Source of the DNA: Larimichthys crocea
Lineage: Eukaryota > Chordata > Actinopteri > Sciaenidae
Direction of reading: 5' to 3'
Assembly: GCF_000972845.2 (NCBI RefSeq)
Contig: NC_040028.1
Coordinates: 10,548,038 to 10,612,037, forward strand
Length of the DNA stretch: 64,000 nt
Shown one piece after another: positions 40,893 to 52,235 of the stretch. Made by a program: the position numbers and the translations under genes. The notes under the pieces are model-generated. The model saw only the letters and a list, made by a program, of their open reading frames with translations. It did not search any database and was not told the DNA's origin. Numbering within the stretch: the first letter of the stretch is position 1; each line of letters opens with the position of its first letter.

Positions 40893-41649
40893 TAATCAAA
40901 CTTGCATTTCAAGGCTTAAAATCTTCAAAATGGTTGGCAGTTTTGACAACAGGGCGCAGAAGCTCAGACAGGCCAAACTCACGACATATTATTTGATTTG
41001 TTCTTGATAACATTTACGATGACTGTCTTCTATCCAAGCGTCCCCGTAAACCATACCGTGTGACAGTGAGCCAGCATGCACAATACCAGGACCCTGAAAC
41101 CGAAGCAGCTTAATGGAATTCAGCCATCATTGATCTTATTATTTACACCTGTGCCATGTCAACATGTCTTGATGAAAAGGGTCCATAATGTGCCCGAGTT
41201 GAATAATTATGCAGATTTGCATGCAGCTGGCCGGTGTCCCCAAATCTACCCTGTGTACCGTAACTAGGCTCCTCAGGTCGTCTAACCCTGTTCACTCTTG
41301 CATTGCTGGCATTATATTAGCCTGCACTAAATCAAATTCACTGGGAGACTAAGATGTTCATGAATATTAGCCATGAAAGCTACTGTGTCTTCAAGAGTTA
41401 TGAGACATATGAGATTTTTATGACTACTCGTAGAGGAGTCTTGAATCTAGCAGGTTTTACAGCGCCCAACAGTGTGAGCAATCCAAAGTCACCGTCACAC
41501 CAATTGCGCTGCTGATTGCTTAATTTAAATGATTAAAACCGGTACGAATTCCTGGCACCTTTTGGCTCCTCTGTCACAAGACGAAGAGGAAGAGATACAC
41601 TGCCTCAAATCACCCTGAGGCAGGAGAAACAAATTAGATATAATAATTA

Positions 41650-41770
41650 CCTCCAGCGAGGAGGTTATGTTTTTCTGTACTGTTTGTTTGTTTGTTTGTT
41701 TGTCTGTCAGCTGGATTGCTGGAAAACTACTAGCCCAATCATGAAGCTTGGAGGAAAGGTGTGAGTTAGG
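41650..41770. repeat. Interspersed repeat with (GTTT)n core
   Basis: The phrase ttacctccagcgaggaggtt followed by atgtttttctgtactgtttg, five gttt/tgtttg units, then tctgtcagctggattgctgg and a 'catgaagcttggaggaaagg' stretch is a degenerate copy of a repeat seen widely in aquatic vertebrates. The class is not assigned. Confidence 0.5.
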
Positions 41771-42223
41771 TCAATTGTACCACTAGTGGATTTGTTGCCT
41801 ATTCTAGTTTAATGTCGCATTCACCCAATAATGGATGTACTGCATTCCCACAAAGTATAACAGAGTTATTCGGCTTCCCTGAACAGAGATCTTAAAATGC
41901 ACCTAGGCTAATGTGTCTCCATATCTGCTGCAATATTAAATATGCAGGTATGAGTTGTTCCAGTGGTAAACAATCAAACCTGCTTTGAATGAAAGGAGTC
42001 GTGTCAACAAAAGGAGTTCCACACAACTAAATCCTACTGTGTTTTAAGTATAAATCAGACATCAGAATTAATCTAAGTTCTTTATTGCTTTGGAAGTCAG
42101 TGCAGAGTCTGTGTGCGTGTGTGTAAAGAGACCATGTAAGGAATTGCTAAGGAGTTCTGTGGCCTTTTCATACAGACTGAAGTGATTAACACCATCCTCC
42201 CTACTGCCTCTCAAAGCAGCTTC

Positions 42224-42260
<37 letters not shown>

Positions 42261-42261
42261 T
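42224..42261. repeat. (CT)n microsatellite
   Basis: CT units, interrupted twice by G, lie about 340 bp upstream of vwc2l exon 3. They may lie too far from the acceptor to be part of its pyrimidine tract. Confidence 0.9.
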
Positions 42262-42416
42262 GTACTCCAGCCTCTCTGTACTGCCAAGCCAGCGCCTGGC
42301 AGGCTTCTCTGCTTGCGGCGCATTAGGATGCAAAGCGCTCCATGTCGAGGGAGAAGGGGAGACTAACAAAAGCGCTTTAGTGTTGCAAAAACAAGCCCAT
42401 CGGTGCATGCCCGTGA

Positions 42417-42755
<339 letters not shown>

Positions 42756-42925
42756 AGAGACTCCACCGGGGATGGTGGAAAAGCTCAGGCAAGGCCCTGC
42801 CTACTGCACCATTTTGTATGATTGACAGGGCAGGAGCACAATTCCTAAGCAAACCTGAGACAGCATAGTATCGAAGAGATGCTCCCACAAGCTTCACACA
42901 AATAAACTTTAAGCCACTGGGAAGA
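42756..42925 (+). other. vwc2l: vwc2l 3' UTR with poly(A) signal
   Basis: A canonical AATAAA lies at 42901-42906, 146 bases after the stop codon; cleavage would be expected about 15-25 bases later. Longer 3' ends cannot be excluded. Confidence 0.55.
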
Positions 42926-45624
42926 AGACGGAACTTGTCTTATGGCTGTTTCCACTCTCCAATTTTAATCGTCCTATATATTTTCAGAAGTTGACTTGCT
43001 TGACTTGCTGCTCTCACACGAAAAAGTTTCTAAGCTCCTTGAACACTTTCCTAACCATTGGCAATGTTGAATTGAAATTATGTTGATTTCTGTACGTATG
43101 TCATCTTGCTTGTTGTACCCGTCTGTCACAGTCACGCAGGTGTTGTAAAATTCCAACAGCAGGAAAAAAAAACAAACCGTAAGCACACTTAACAGCGCTT
43201 TTTGTTTGTCGTACGAAGACTGACACCGGTGGAAAGCACCGCGAATGCGTGTGCTTGAGTTTCACAACTTCACTCAAAGAGCTTGTTTACAAGATGCACA
43301 TCACACATAAATGTTTGTGTCTTCATAAGACTTTTTATCGCTATTGCAGGAACTCACCTTTAACACTTTAGATGATGCTACTGTCAATTTTATAAACTGC
43401 TATAAACCCCCAGAACACTGAGTTTATTGATCAATATACAATGGTTTTGAATCATGTGTCTATATAGTAGCAGCACAGGCAGGGTAAGTTGGATAATGTC
43501 GATTTAGCAGGTGTAAGCCAGCAACTATGAGAAGGATGGATGTACAATTCTGCACCAAAATAACAACTATGGGCAACCCCACTCTGGCTTAATTGCCATC
43601 ATTGTTTTCTTTCAGAGGTCCATATCCTCCAAAATATTCCCACTAACTAACTGCTTGAACTTGTTATCAAAGCAATTAGCAAGCCAAGAGCAGCCTGCTT
43701 TAATTTCCCTTAATCAAAGAGTATTCTTTGATAAATCATCCAGCTGGGTGCTTCGCGCTGCCGCAGCCTGCATGCTGGGCACACTCAACGAGAACCAGCA
43801 GACAAAAGGAGGGAATCTGCATACGTCTAAATGCTTTTAAGCAGCATTCACATGCACATTGTCCATGTGAGCGTACACGAGCACGCGGTTCACCCCACAA
43901 TCTCAGAGCCACAGTGTGTTGATCTGCACCTACCCGAGCACTTAAACCTATAATGCTGTTACATTATACCACTGCTAGGTATTATATTTTCAGGTTGCTC
44001 CACGCCTCCACATGTTAGAATAGCTCTTTTAATACGGTGTGGCTATGGCCAAGGCTATACCAGAGACAAGCTGAAGTATTGCACTGATATTTTCCCATAC
44101 CAGAGTGATCCTCAAGTGGTCCGGTCTAAAAGGAAAAAAAAAGCACCCAACCAGGTCTAAAACACAATATTTTTGAGATGATAAATACGAGTCATTAATT
44201 CAAAGGTGAATTCCAGTAAGCTCATGCCATTCATCACTAGAATTTTTTCCATTTCCAGAAAATCCGTTCCCGTTAACCTTTTAGACCCTATTCCTGGGCG
44301 GTGATGGATGGTCTGCTTAATAGCAGCTCCCAGCACTCTGTAATGAGACAGAAATGAACATAGGATAAAGATCAATGACTAAAGAGGTAGATTACCTTAA
44401 AAGGCACTAAAACTCATTTTTTTGGGGGGGAAAAAAATCTCATATTCCACAAAGTAATGCAGCGGGCATTAGTGTTAAGTTGCGGCACGTGGGTGATGGA
44501 GGAATCACAGAATTGAAAGAGCGTGGGTGGAGTTCAATCTTAGGTGCAACAATGGAGTTTGGGTCATTTTCATCATTAAGCTACAGTGATTTAGTATCTT
44601 TCAGTGTGAAAAGACAGACCTCATCTATCTGGCTTGAGGTCTGCAGACTCATAAAGCAAAACTGACATCTATGGTTTATCAATTACAGACTCAGTGCTCC
44701 AGACATTTTAGGATTAATAAAATGAGTGTCATTCATCCTAATTACTTTAAATGCCAAATAATTATTCAGCCCGAACATGACTCCAAAAAAAAAAAATATA
44801 TTGGAATTACTTCACGCAGACAGAGAGAGACTTGAGAGTGTGTCAGTTGACAGGGCTCAGAGGCATTGCTGCCACCACCGATGCCTTATTGCTGCTGTTC
44901 CAGATAAGATTCACAAAGCATGGCCTTTTTGATTCTTTGTTCACGCTGCTTGGTGCAGTGATTTAACGATATAGACAAAATTAGTTTGTTGTTTTACCCT
45001 CCCACATTCCAACAAGGTGAATTAGTAGGAGTACAAGGAACAACGATCAAAGCTGTAAAAAATAACACAAATACAGTGTTGATAGAAGTAAATGCAGAAG
45101 CAGCAAAAGTGGAGGATATACTTTAAGTATCGAGACAACTTCTGACAATGTGACATTGCAACTCATTGTAGTGCATTGTAGTACAATTTCCTTCCATGCT
45201 TCTGAAGGGCAGTGCATTTGTTAAACTATACTGGGGTGCCACGGCTGCCATCATCATCTAGATGTGAATGTAGGAGTGTGAACGGTGAAGTTTTTGTCAA
45301 CAGAACCCTCCAAAATAAGATCCTAAGAGCTGAGTTGTAATCCAAAGCTGCAGGTGGGAAGCAAAGGGGGGGAAAAAAAGAAGAGAGATATGAAAGACGA
45401 GAGACATGAAATCAAACAAGTTATGTATTCAGAGCAGGTAGCACACAGTTAAAGAAAACCATGGATTTTATTTTTTACCTTTTCAAATGAGATGCAGGCA
45501 TGCAGCAGGACTGGTGCTGGTGCATACGTTGCTCTGTAAGTATGTTGACTCCTTCAACAAATTACTTTTAGGATAAGTTTGAATCCATGTCAGTTAACAT
45601 ACAGTAGCTTCAATGAATGTAGCG

Positions 45625-45678
45625 TCACATTTTTAGAGAAACAGAGAAAGACAGAGAGAAAATTCTCTAAAAATGTGA
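45625..45678. other. Short hairpin with perfect 16-bp stem
   Basis: Bases 45625-45640 (tcacatttttagagaa) are the exact inverse complement of 45663-45678, separated by a 22-base purine-rich loop. Outside the stem, tgtagcg on the left and gctgcac on the right allow a few more pairs with a mismatch. The geometry resembles a small miRNA precursor, but the stem is A/U-rich and no known miRNA seed was recognised. Confidence 0.5.
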
Positions 45679-47667
45679 AGCTGCACATTTCCATGGACAG
45701 TTCAGATGAATCTGTCTTTATTTTCTGTCAAGAAGACAACTCAAGAACTGTCTATTCAAGTGACCTCATCTGTCCTTCTACCATCCAAACTGCAGGCTTG
45801 TACATGGGCGTTTTGTAATGGTATACCACTCGCTCTTTCCATGAGACACCGATTTACTGTAGCTGGAAATTATGAAAGATTGTTTTTTTGTTTTTTTCAC
45901 CCTGATTTTTTTGCAACAAAACTGTTACATGAAGTGTGCCTGAAAACCAACACAGAGAACTATCTGGGATACGAAGAGAGAAACACTGTTATTATACAAT
46001 CAATTGTATTAGTTTTTGGGGCACCAAGGGTCTGTTCATGACGGACTCAAATTTGGGATCATTTCTAAATCAAAATTTGAAAGTTACGTTTGAAAATTAA
46101 GAGCATCTTTGATTGTATATGACTACATGCTCGCAAAGGTTCACCCTAAGCTGTACAAGAAACAAATTTGAAAAAGTTTAACAACCCTTGGTGTTACCAA
46201 TATTATTCATATGTAAATATGTTCAAACGTATAATGTGTATTCTGAAATCTGAGGTGGAGTAAAAGAAAAAAAAAGAAAATAAGAATTAAGAAAATGTGT
46301 ATCATTCATCAAGACAAAACCTATTTTGTTAAATAGACTTGAAAAGAAGTGTTAATCGCCGAGTTTGAGTGTGTCTTTTTGTTTTTGTTTTTCCCCACTG
46401 GGAATTGCTGACATTTCTGGACATAAGATTGCTCAAGATGGCATGAAAACTCACCATTAACAGCCGCTGAAAAGATGCGGAATCCGTTTCTGCGAAAAGC
46501 ACAGCTGTCCTTGGCGCCTCGATGTATGGCTGGGTGCAGCATGTGACGTGAAATTCAATTGAACCCTTGGGGATGCTGCAGGACGACTCCTCCTTGAATT
46601 TAGCCACGTTTTCTTTCTTATGTTCTTACGCTGTACAAGAAACAACAAACAACACACGGTCTGAATATTTACAGCTGACTCAGGATGCAGCAAAAAAACT
46701 CCAGGTAACCTTTTTATAAGCATTTCAGAACAAAAGTACAACACTCCCAGCTCGAGGCTGTGTGAGAGAAAACAAGATACCAGTGCTTAATGGTTTTGTA
46801 ATGCTCAGTGAGTTCAAGGGCATTACTCAAAGGTTCATTCCTCCATTCTATTTCATTACAAGTCAGTCTGCGCTTCTATCTCGCCCGCACTACTAATTGC
46901 CTTCTCCCACCTCCTGCAGTGGACAAGAAAAGGGAAGCAATTTTATGCAGCACATAGCAATCAATAGCAATTAGGTGCATCCCTGACTAATCCCATTGAA
47001 AATGGCATCTTGGGAGATGGCCAGCAGAAGACCTCTTAAAGCACACATACCTTCAGCCCAGTGTTGGTGATGGGGAACGTACACACAAACACACACAGTG
47101 TGGTCACGAAAGGTGGACAGCACTGTGACGGAACAATTAATTGCTTTGTTTTTCCCGCTCTACACTTTTATATCTATATTGACTCTCCATTGATCTTTTT
47201 TTTTTGGGAACCGCTCTCTCCGTTTGTATCGAACAGGCATTTCAATTAGATAATTATCTTTTCCTGGTAAAACCATGCAGATTATGGAATGCAATTCCAC
47301 TCACTCATTGCATATTGCAGCTGACAACAGACTGCCAACAAAACCCCAAATGAATTCGATATATATGTGCAGCATACAACGTCAAATTGTGTATATGTCA
47401 GCTGAGGGGGAGGTTGGTGATGTGCCAGCAGTGATTCCAGTATTGTACTGTAGTGTCGTGGTGAAGAGGGAGCAATTTGCCAGTATATCTACTTTCCAAC
47501 CTTCACCTATGGCTGAAAGCATTGTGTAATGACTGAAAGAATCAGAGCAAGCAGCTGAAATCAGTTTCCTGAACAGGGTGGCTGTGCTCACCTTGAGAAA
47601 TGGAGTGAGCCTGGATATCTGTATGGAGCTCGGAGCAAAGTTGCTGCTCCTTCGCATTCAAAAGGAG

Positions 47668-47895
47668 TCAATTAATGAGGGTTGGGGCATCTGATAAGGA
47701 TGCCTCCTTGACACCCCACTGTGGAGTCCAGGCAGGTCCACCTGGGAGGAGAACCGGGGGCGGACCCAGAACATGCTGGGGGTATTATATAGCCCATCCG
47801 GCCATAGAAAGCTTCGCAATTTTCCTGGAAGAGGTGGAGGGCGAGGCAAGGTCGAGAAGAGGTCTGGGGTACCTTACTTAGCTTGCAGCTACAGG
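47668..47895 (+). mobile_element. Fragment of a non-LTR retrotransposon (LINE) 3' coding end
   Basis: Read with small frameshifts, the plus strand gives phrases typical of the C-terminal end of fish LINE ORF2 polyproteins: a 'GHLIRMPP'-like start, 'GRRTGGGPRTCWG' (compare GRRPRGRPRTRWRDY), then a 'WERLG-PPEELEEVAGEREVWASLL'-like stretch in diverged form. Internal stops and a lost length of several kilobases make it a dead 5'-truncated relic. It lies about 0.3 kb downstream of the bard1 poly(A) signal, so readthrough bard1 transcripts would contain it antisense. Confidence 0.65.
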
Positions 47896-48217
47896 AACCT
47901 AGACACAGAAAAGCAGTAGAAAATGTATGGATGATGTCCTCTAGCCTGCAGCTCCACCATCGCTCAATAGCATAGAAATGATCAGACTTATACAATATTG
48001 CATTTACCTTTAAATCAATACAGCTCCTTTGGGGGTAATTGTGTTTGGTATCCACTGATGGTTTGAGGCAAATAACGTTCAGTCTCCAACCGAGCACTGG
48101 TCTATGCTGTACAGTATTTGACAGAGACATTATCACACTCCTAGTCCCAAAAATAAAGAAATAACAAATCAGGCAGATAACCAGTTTAATTTTGGATCTG
48201 AAGAGCCACATTATTGT

Positions 48218-48223
48218 TTTATT
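48218..48223 (-). other. bard1: Probable bard1 poly(A) signal
   Basis: AATAAA on the minus strand (tttatt on plus), about 120 bases after the bard1 stop codon at 48344. Cleavage would be expected near 48195-48205. Confidence 0.55.
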
Positions 48224-48343
48224 CTGGTTTATAATTCATGACCATTTAATCACCTCATATTTAAAAACACTTCATGATCATGCTCAAGGACAAAGATATC
48301 TCACAATCATTGCACAATCATTATTGAATTCATGAAAATTTGT

Positions 48344-48691
48344 TTAGACCAGTGTTTGAGGTTCCGGCACGGGGAGGAGGCGAAAGGCTGCGATGCAGTT
48401 GATGATCCACGTGGAGGGAGCTGACCACACCTTACCTCGCCTCACTACCGCTGGCTTGTGAGGGCCCTGGTGGTCAAAGATGATGTACTGGGTGCAGAGG
48501 GCCTGGTCGGAGCCTGGCAGTGCATGGTAGGCGGCGGCATTCAGGGTTTGCGTCACGTCGCTGTCAGGCTTGGGCTGCCGGCTCAGGAGTTGACCTCCTC
48601 CCTCCCGGAGCAACCTGATGAGCTCGTCTTTGGAGGGCCCCTTGAAGGAGCCAAGGAGGAAGAAGAAACAGCCATCGAAGAGCGGTGGGAG
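48344..48691 (-). CDS. bard1: bard1 last coding exon: BRCT domain 2 and stop
   Basis: BARD1 pairs with BRCA1 as a nuclear E3 ubiquitin ligase and directs homologous recombination to newly replicated chromatin. This exon gives the second BRCT domain: [56 protein letters not shown], then CTQYIIFD and [20 protein letters not shown]. The stretch [10 protein letters not shown] is identical to human BARD1 as I recall it, and the helix-3 tryptophan (APSTW) is present. The tail PVPEPQTLV is followed by TAA (48344-48346). The acceptor is ttttcatag, ending at 48692. The exon begins in phase 0, fitting the preceding exon's end after Leu. Confidence 0.95.
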   Translation of the reverse strand, partial: LPPLFDGCFFFLLGSFKGPSKDELIRLLREGGGQLLSRQPKPDSDVTQTLNAAAYHALPGSDQALCTQYIIFDHQGPHKPAVVRRGKVWSAPSTWIINCIAAFRLLPVPEPQTLV

Positions 48692-49297
48692 CTATGAAAA
48701 AATGAGGAAATATTTAAAAAAGTATCTGAGCATTAGTGAGACCTGTTATTTGTTATGTTCTTCCATTACAACATGTTAGTGAGTCGGTGCCAGCGGCAGG
48801 GAAAACCTTCCTTGTGAGAAAAGTCTCCCCTTTTTTTATGACTAAGTTAAACACTGAATAATTTCATTGCCTCTCTTATTACCGAGTATTTGTGTGGATA
48901 CTTCTTTGCGGAAGAGCCAGAAGACATTTTCGTCAGCCAAAGCGCTGCTTTAAACAACAATGCTAAGTGCTTCAGAATTAGGCCACTGGAGACTAAACTA
49001 TTCACAGCATCAATGATCTCAACTGTTTTTGCGGTGTACAGTGGCTCTCTTAAGAGTTTCTTGTAGGAATATGCTCTGACTGCACTTTTGCTTATGTACG
49101 CTAATGTGTGTACTTTATACATCATTACTATTGAGTATCATGTTTTTCTCTAGAATGGACATTTGTTTCTGTACCTGAAAAAATAGAAGAAACCATTACT
49201 TAAAACTACTCTACTGCTTATTAGCATGTCCTTTTGTGGGGTGAGTAAACCTCTCAAAGAGCTGATATATTTCAGGGAATAAAACTCACATAGAGAC

Positions 49298-49511
49298 AAT
49301 GTCAATAAGTATTCACCTCCCTGGGGCTTTCTCATGTTTCATTGTTTGGATGTAATCAGAATTAAAAGTGTCAAACTTGAATTTCATTTCTAGAAATTAA
49401 TCAAAATTAGGTATAAAAAAAACAACTCTCCAAGTTATTATTTAGCCACCTTTAGCAGGGAGTACACCCTTGAGTGTGTGTAAATCGGTCTATTTGGCAT
49501 CCAGGCACTGC

Positions 49512-49542
<31 letters not shown>

Positions 49543-49922
49543 TCCCATTCTTCTTTTGGCAAAACAAGCGCCGTCATATTTCATGGCGGCTGGTGAGTTA
49601 GCAGCAATTTTCAAGTCCTGCCACAAATTCTCGCTTGGACTGAGGTCACAACTGCGACTCAGGCATAGGAGGACACTGATGTTGTATATAACGGCTTTGT
49701 TTGGAGTTGTTGTCTTTCTGGAAAATAAATCCTCTCTCAAATCGGAGCTCTCTGATAGACTGCAGAATTTCCTTTCCCTCCAGGATTTTTGCTGCATTCA
49801 TTCATTTCACTCCCTAAATCTTCCAGGGCCCCGCTGCAAAGAAGCATCCTGACAGCATGATCCTGATAACATCAGGCTTTGAACAAGAGATGGTGCGTTT
49901 CTGCTGATGCATAGTATTTGGA
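49298..49922 (-). mobile_element. Degenerate Tc1-like transposon fragment, minus orientation
   Basis: The plus-strand start 'caataagtattcacctccct' resembles the end of Tc1-like elements whose tip reads cataagtattcaccccc. On the minus strand the transposase C-terminal half is recognisable: SCDLSPSENLWQDLK (the hallmark is SPDLNPIENLW near the last catalytic acid), then CFAKRRMG and later YTHSRVYSLLKVAK (compare TYPHRLKAVIAAKG). The N-terminal half and the other inverted repeat are missing, and a (CA)n tract (plus-strand TG, 49517-49542) has expanded within the coding part. It is inactive. Confidence 0.8.
49517..49542. repeat. (TG)n microsatellite inside the Tc1-like relic
   Basis: About 13 TG units interrupt the former transposase frame, so they expanded after the element died. 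Confidence 0.9.
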
Positions 49923-49998
49923 TAACATTAAACTACACCTTTTTAAAAAAACACAGCCTTCCTTAACTGGCACTTATCTTTTGGTACTTTTTATAAAT

Positions 49999-50099
49999 AT
50001 ATTTGATTTTTAATTAAAGAATTATATAAATTAATTATATAAATTAATTATATATTCATATTACATAAAATAATACATAATTCTTTAATTAAAGATCAA
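49999..50099. repeat. AT-rich inverted repeat (foldback)
   Basis: The left phrase atatttgatttttaattaaa followed by gaattat pairs with the right phrase ataattctttaattaaagat followed by caaat. Between them is a repeated aaattaattatat unit that is itself nearly palindromic. Overall a stem of about 25 bp can form, entirely A/T-rich, of the kind left by small MITEs or AT-rich instability sites. Confidence 0.65.
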
Positions 50100-50249
50100 A
50101 TTGTTGACCATTCGTCTTCTCTCAATTAGTGTCAAAAACATTTTTAATGGTACTCTGTACTGCTGAACAATAACCATGTGTCACATTCTGGAAAAAAAAC
50201 TAATTTCTCCCAAGGACACAGGACAATCTATATGCATATATTTCATGTG

Positions 50250-50277
50250 ATGTTTGTTTGTTTGTTTGTTTGTTTGT
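50250..50277. repeat. (TTTG)n tetranucleotide microsatellite
   Basis: About seven TTTG units, lying in the intron 16 bases beyond the donor of the 98-base bard1 exon (50293-50390). Confidence 0.9.
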
Positions 50278-50292
50278 ATGGGTCTCATTTAC

Positions 50293-50390
50293 CAAGCTAC
50301 ATCTGTTGATGCGACTGCGCTGGGGGCCTTCTCCCGCTTCGTGCTCAGTTTCGGGCATCCACTCGCCTGCCTGCAAACATGCGTCCACCC
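50293..50390 (-). CDS. bard1: bard1 exon: end of BRCT1 and inter-BRCT linker
   Basis: This 98-base exon completes a split Trp codon and encodes WVDACLQAGEWMPETEHE followed by AGEGPQRSRINRCSL. Human BARD1 has WVKACLRRKV and EGPRRSRLNREQL at the same places. The segment is the last helix of BRCT1 plus the linker that packs the two BRCT domains together. The acceptor is ttgataccag ending at 50391; the donor is TTG followed by GTAAAT. The entry phase (two bases) and exit phase (0) fit both neighbours. Confidence 0.93.
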
Positions 50391-51160
50391 CTGGTATCAA
50401 AGTGAGAGACAGGGGGAGGAAAGAATTAAAGCTACAGCTAATTATGTTGACTTGAAAGAGTGTGACAAGACAGTTGCGAAGGGAGGATGACAAAGCTCAT
50501 TTCTGTTTTATCACAATGAGCTGAAAGATTCCAAGTACTGGCAAAGCTACAGTTGTTGACAGAGAAAGATGCCCACAGCGTGATGGAGTTAATGATGCAA
50601 CCCTCGTTTTAAGTATCTCGAGCTTATGCAGAACTCAAGCATCATGTCTTTTCTCTCCATCTCTTGAGGTTTTACAGAGTCAAATTGTGACTGTGTGACA
50701 GCCAGCATCCTAGTGTTTTTTGAGTTAGAAAATAATCTTTTGTTCTACATTTTTAAGAAAAGCTTGTGTAAAAGGACAGAAAAGTTTTAGGGAAAAAAAG
50801 TAAGGAGGAAAAAAAGTCACATTTTAATGACCCCTCACTGTCACAGATAAAAAAAAAAAAGGTTTCTGGATATGATACAGATCACTGTGCTGCTGTTCTC
50901 TGTAAGCGTTATATGACTATCATATGTTGGGGGGTGTATTAAAAAAATATCTGTCAACACACTGAAACTAAATTTGGTTGAAAACACTACAGTTTGCTGG
51001 AAAAGAAAAACAGACCTGAACATAAAGCTTGACCCGACAGTTCCACAGACCCAATACACCTCTGAAAAAATATCTACATTTTGTAACACCCACACAATGT
51101 TGTCATGCATTTCAGCGTTCCACACAATTGCTTCCAGCTGCAAGATATGAGGGTAGATGT

Positions 51161-51162
<2 letters not shown>

Positions 51163-51204
<42 letters not shown>
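51163..51204. repeat. (TG)n microsatellite
   Basis: About 21 uninterrupted TG units followed by tatacacacacc, so a short self-complementary end is present. Confidence 0.95.
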
Positions 51205-51209
<5 letters not shown>

Positions 51210-51689
51210 CACACACCTTGTCAGAACACATAACTATGTCATACAACAGCATATTACACGCGTACAGTACATACACAGTCTCCAGAACATGGGGTGGAGT
51301 GTAATTACATTTCTTCACCCCCCCCCCTTTAATTACAGCTTTCAATTATGGGGATCCTGCCAGAGACTTGGGAAGAAAAGAGGGGAGATACTGAGGTTAG
51401 CTCCGGACGATGGCGCTTAGTGCTGAGGAGTCATTAGCATATTCGCTAATTATGTTCACAAAAACTGAATGCAGAAAACATCTCATCTTCTTCCTTCCTG
51501 AGTCAGTGAATGAGCGAACAGCCAGATGAACCCACTTAACCATGAGACCAACTGTGATCTCATTATGATGACTGGAGAGACGGGGTACAATCGTTCATTC
51601 TTTATGGACAATTAGTATGCTAAAAATCCACCACTGTCATAATAATACATTTTTAAAAAAGTATTCAGGTGTGCGCAAATGACACAGCA

Positions 51690-51910
51690 GCACAACACTG
51701 GCCCTCATTTAAATCCCGGGTTCAATTCCCTGGTAGTGATGCCTCCGGCAGGACTGTGTGTCCAACAGAGGCAGCTGCCCGAGCAAAGCTTTTCACTGGC
51801 AGCTGCAAAGAAGCACTCGTGCATCGGGAGGAAGCACATGGGTGCGCACACACCATCCTTAGTAGCAGTGACAAGAACCAACATGCTGGGAAATTGGCCA
51901 ATTCATTCAT
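51690..51910 (+). repeat. Possible tRNA-derived SINE fragment
   Basis: A B-box-like word GGTTCAATTCC (about 51719-51729) is followed by 'ctggtagtgatgcctccggc' and 'cgtgcatcgggaggaagcac', phrases that look like SINE body. The A-box region cannot be recognised and no tail or target duplication was found. Confidence 0.35.
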
Positions 51911-51957
51911 TCAATTGGGAAATAATGGGAAGAGAGGAAGAATAAACATACCCGTAT

Positions 51958-52040
51958 AAAGGAATAGTTTAACATTTTGGGAAAAGATTGAAATGAGTCA
52001 AGACTTCCAGAATCGGAAATCGAGGCCTGTTAGGAGGGAG
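51958..52040 (+). repeat. Fragment of the 'ccagcagccggtta' fish repeat (left part)
   Basis: The start ataaaggaatagtttaacat followed by tttgggaaa matches the head of the same repeat family as 34777-35150 and 53525-53690. The rest has diverged or is missing. Confidence 0.45.
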
Positions 52041-52187
52041 CAAGTTTTCAGATATGACACTGAAGGTGCCAAAGAGAATGTGTTGCATTGAAGCGTGATA
52101 ACAACAAAGAGGTAAGCTCGGGCTAGGCATGGATGACGGTGATGGCACACCAAGGCAGGTGACACAGAGAACTCAGCTGCTTGTGTG

Positions 52188-52192
<5 letters not shown>

Positions 52193-52232
<40 letters not shown>
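52193..52232. repeat. (CA)n microsatellite
   Basis: About 20 uninterrupted CA units preceded by tgtgtgtgcgcg, giving a short local palindrome. Confidence 0.95.

Positions 52233-52235
<3 letters not shown>

Larger units (their letters stand above)
39885..41150. repeat. Diverged direct repeat pair (39885-39985 and 41058-41150)
   Basis: Both copies contain gtgtgacagtgagccagcat followed by cacaataccag, ccttgaaac or ccctgaaac, an aagctgaa or agcttaat phrase, and a cttattatt ending. Identity over about 90 bp is high at first and then decays. The pair lies 1.17 kb apart in direct orientation and brackets the MITE at 40398-40892. Confidence 0.75.
42926..48210. other. Intergenic region between the 3' ends of vwc2l and bard1
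   Basis: About 5.3 kb separate the two predicted poly(A) sites. I see no conserved coding exon. Recognisable contents are a short 16-bp-arm hairpin (45625-45678) and a LINE 3'-end fragment (47668-47895). Overlapping frames at 45579-46041 (79 and 111 codons) look random and show no domain. Confidence 0.65.
48692..50292 (-). other. bard1: bard1 last intron, holding a Tc1-like relic
   Basis: GT at 50292 (GTAAAT) and AG at 48692. Of its 1.6 kb, the middle 0.6 kb is a Tc1-like transposon relic, followed by an AT-rich inverted repeat and a (TTTG)n tract, all listed separately. Confidence 0.85.

Noticed and set aside
47672..48211. 179-codon minus-strand open frame just downstream of bard1
   Set aside because: It lies beyond the bard1 stop and poly(A) signal and runs antisense through the LINE relic, so it is not a separate gene.
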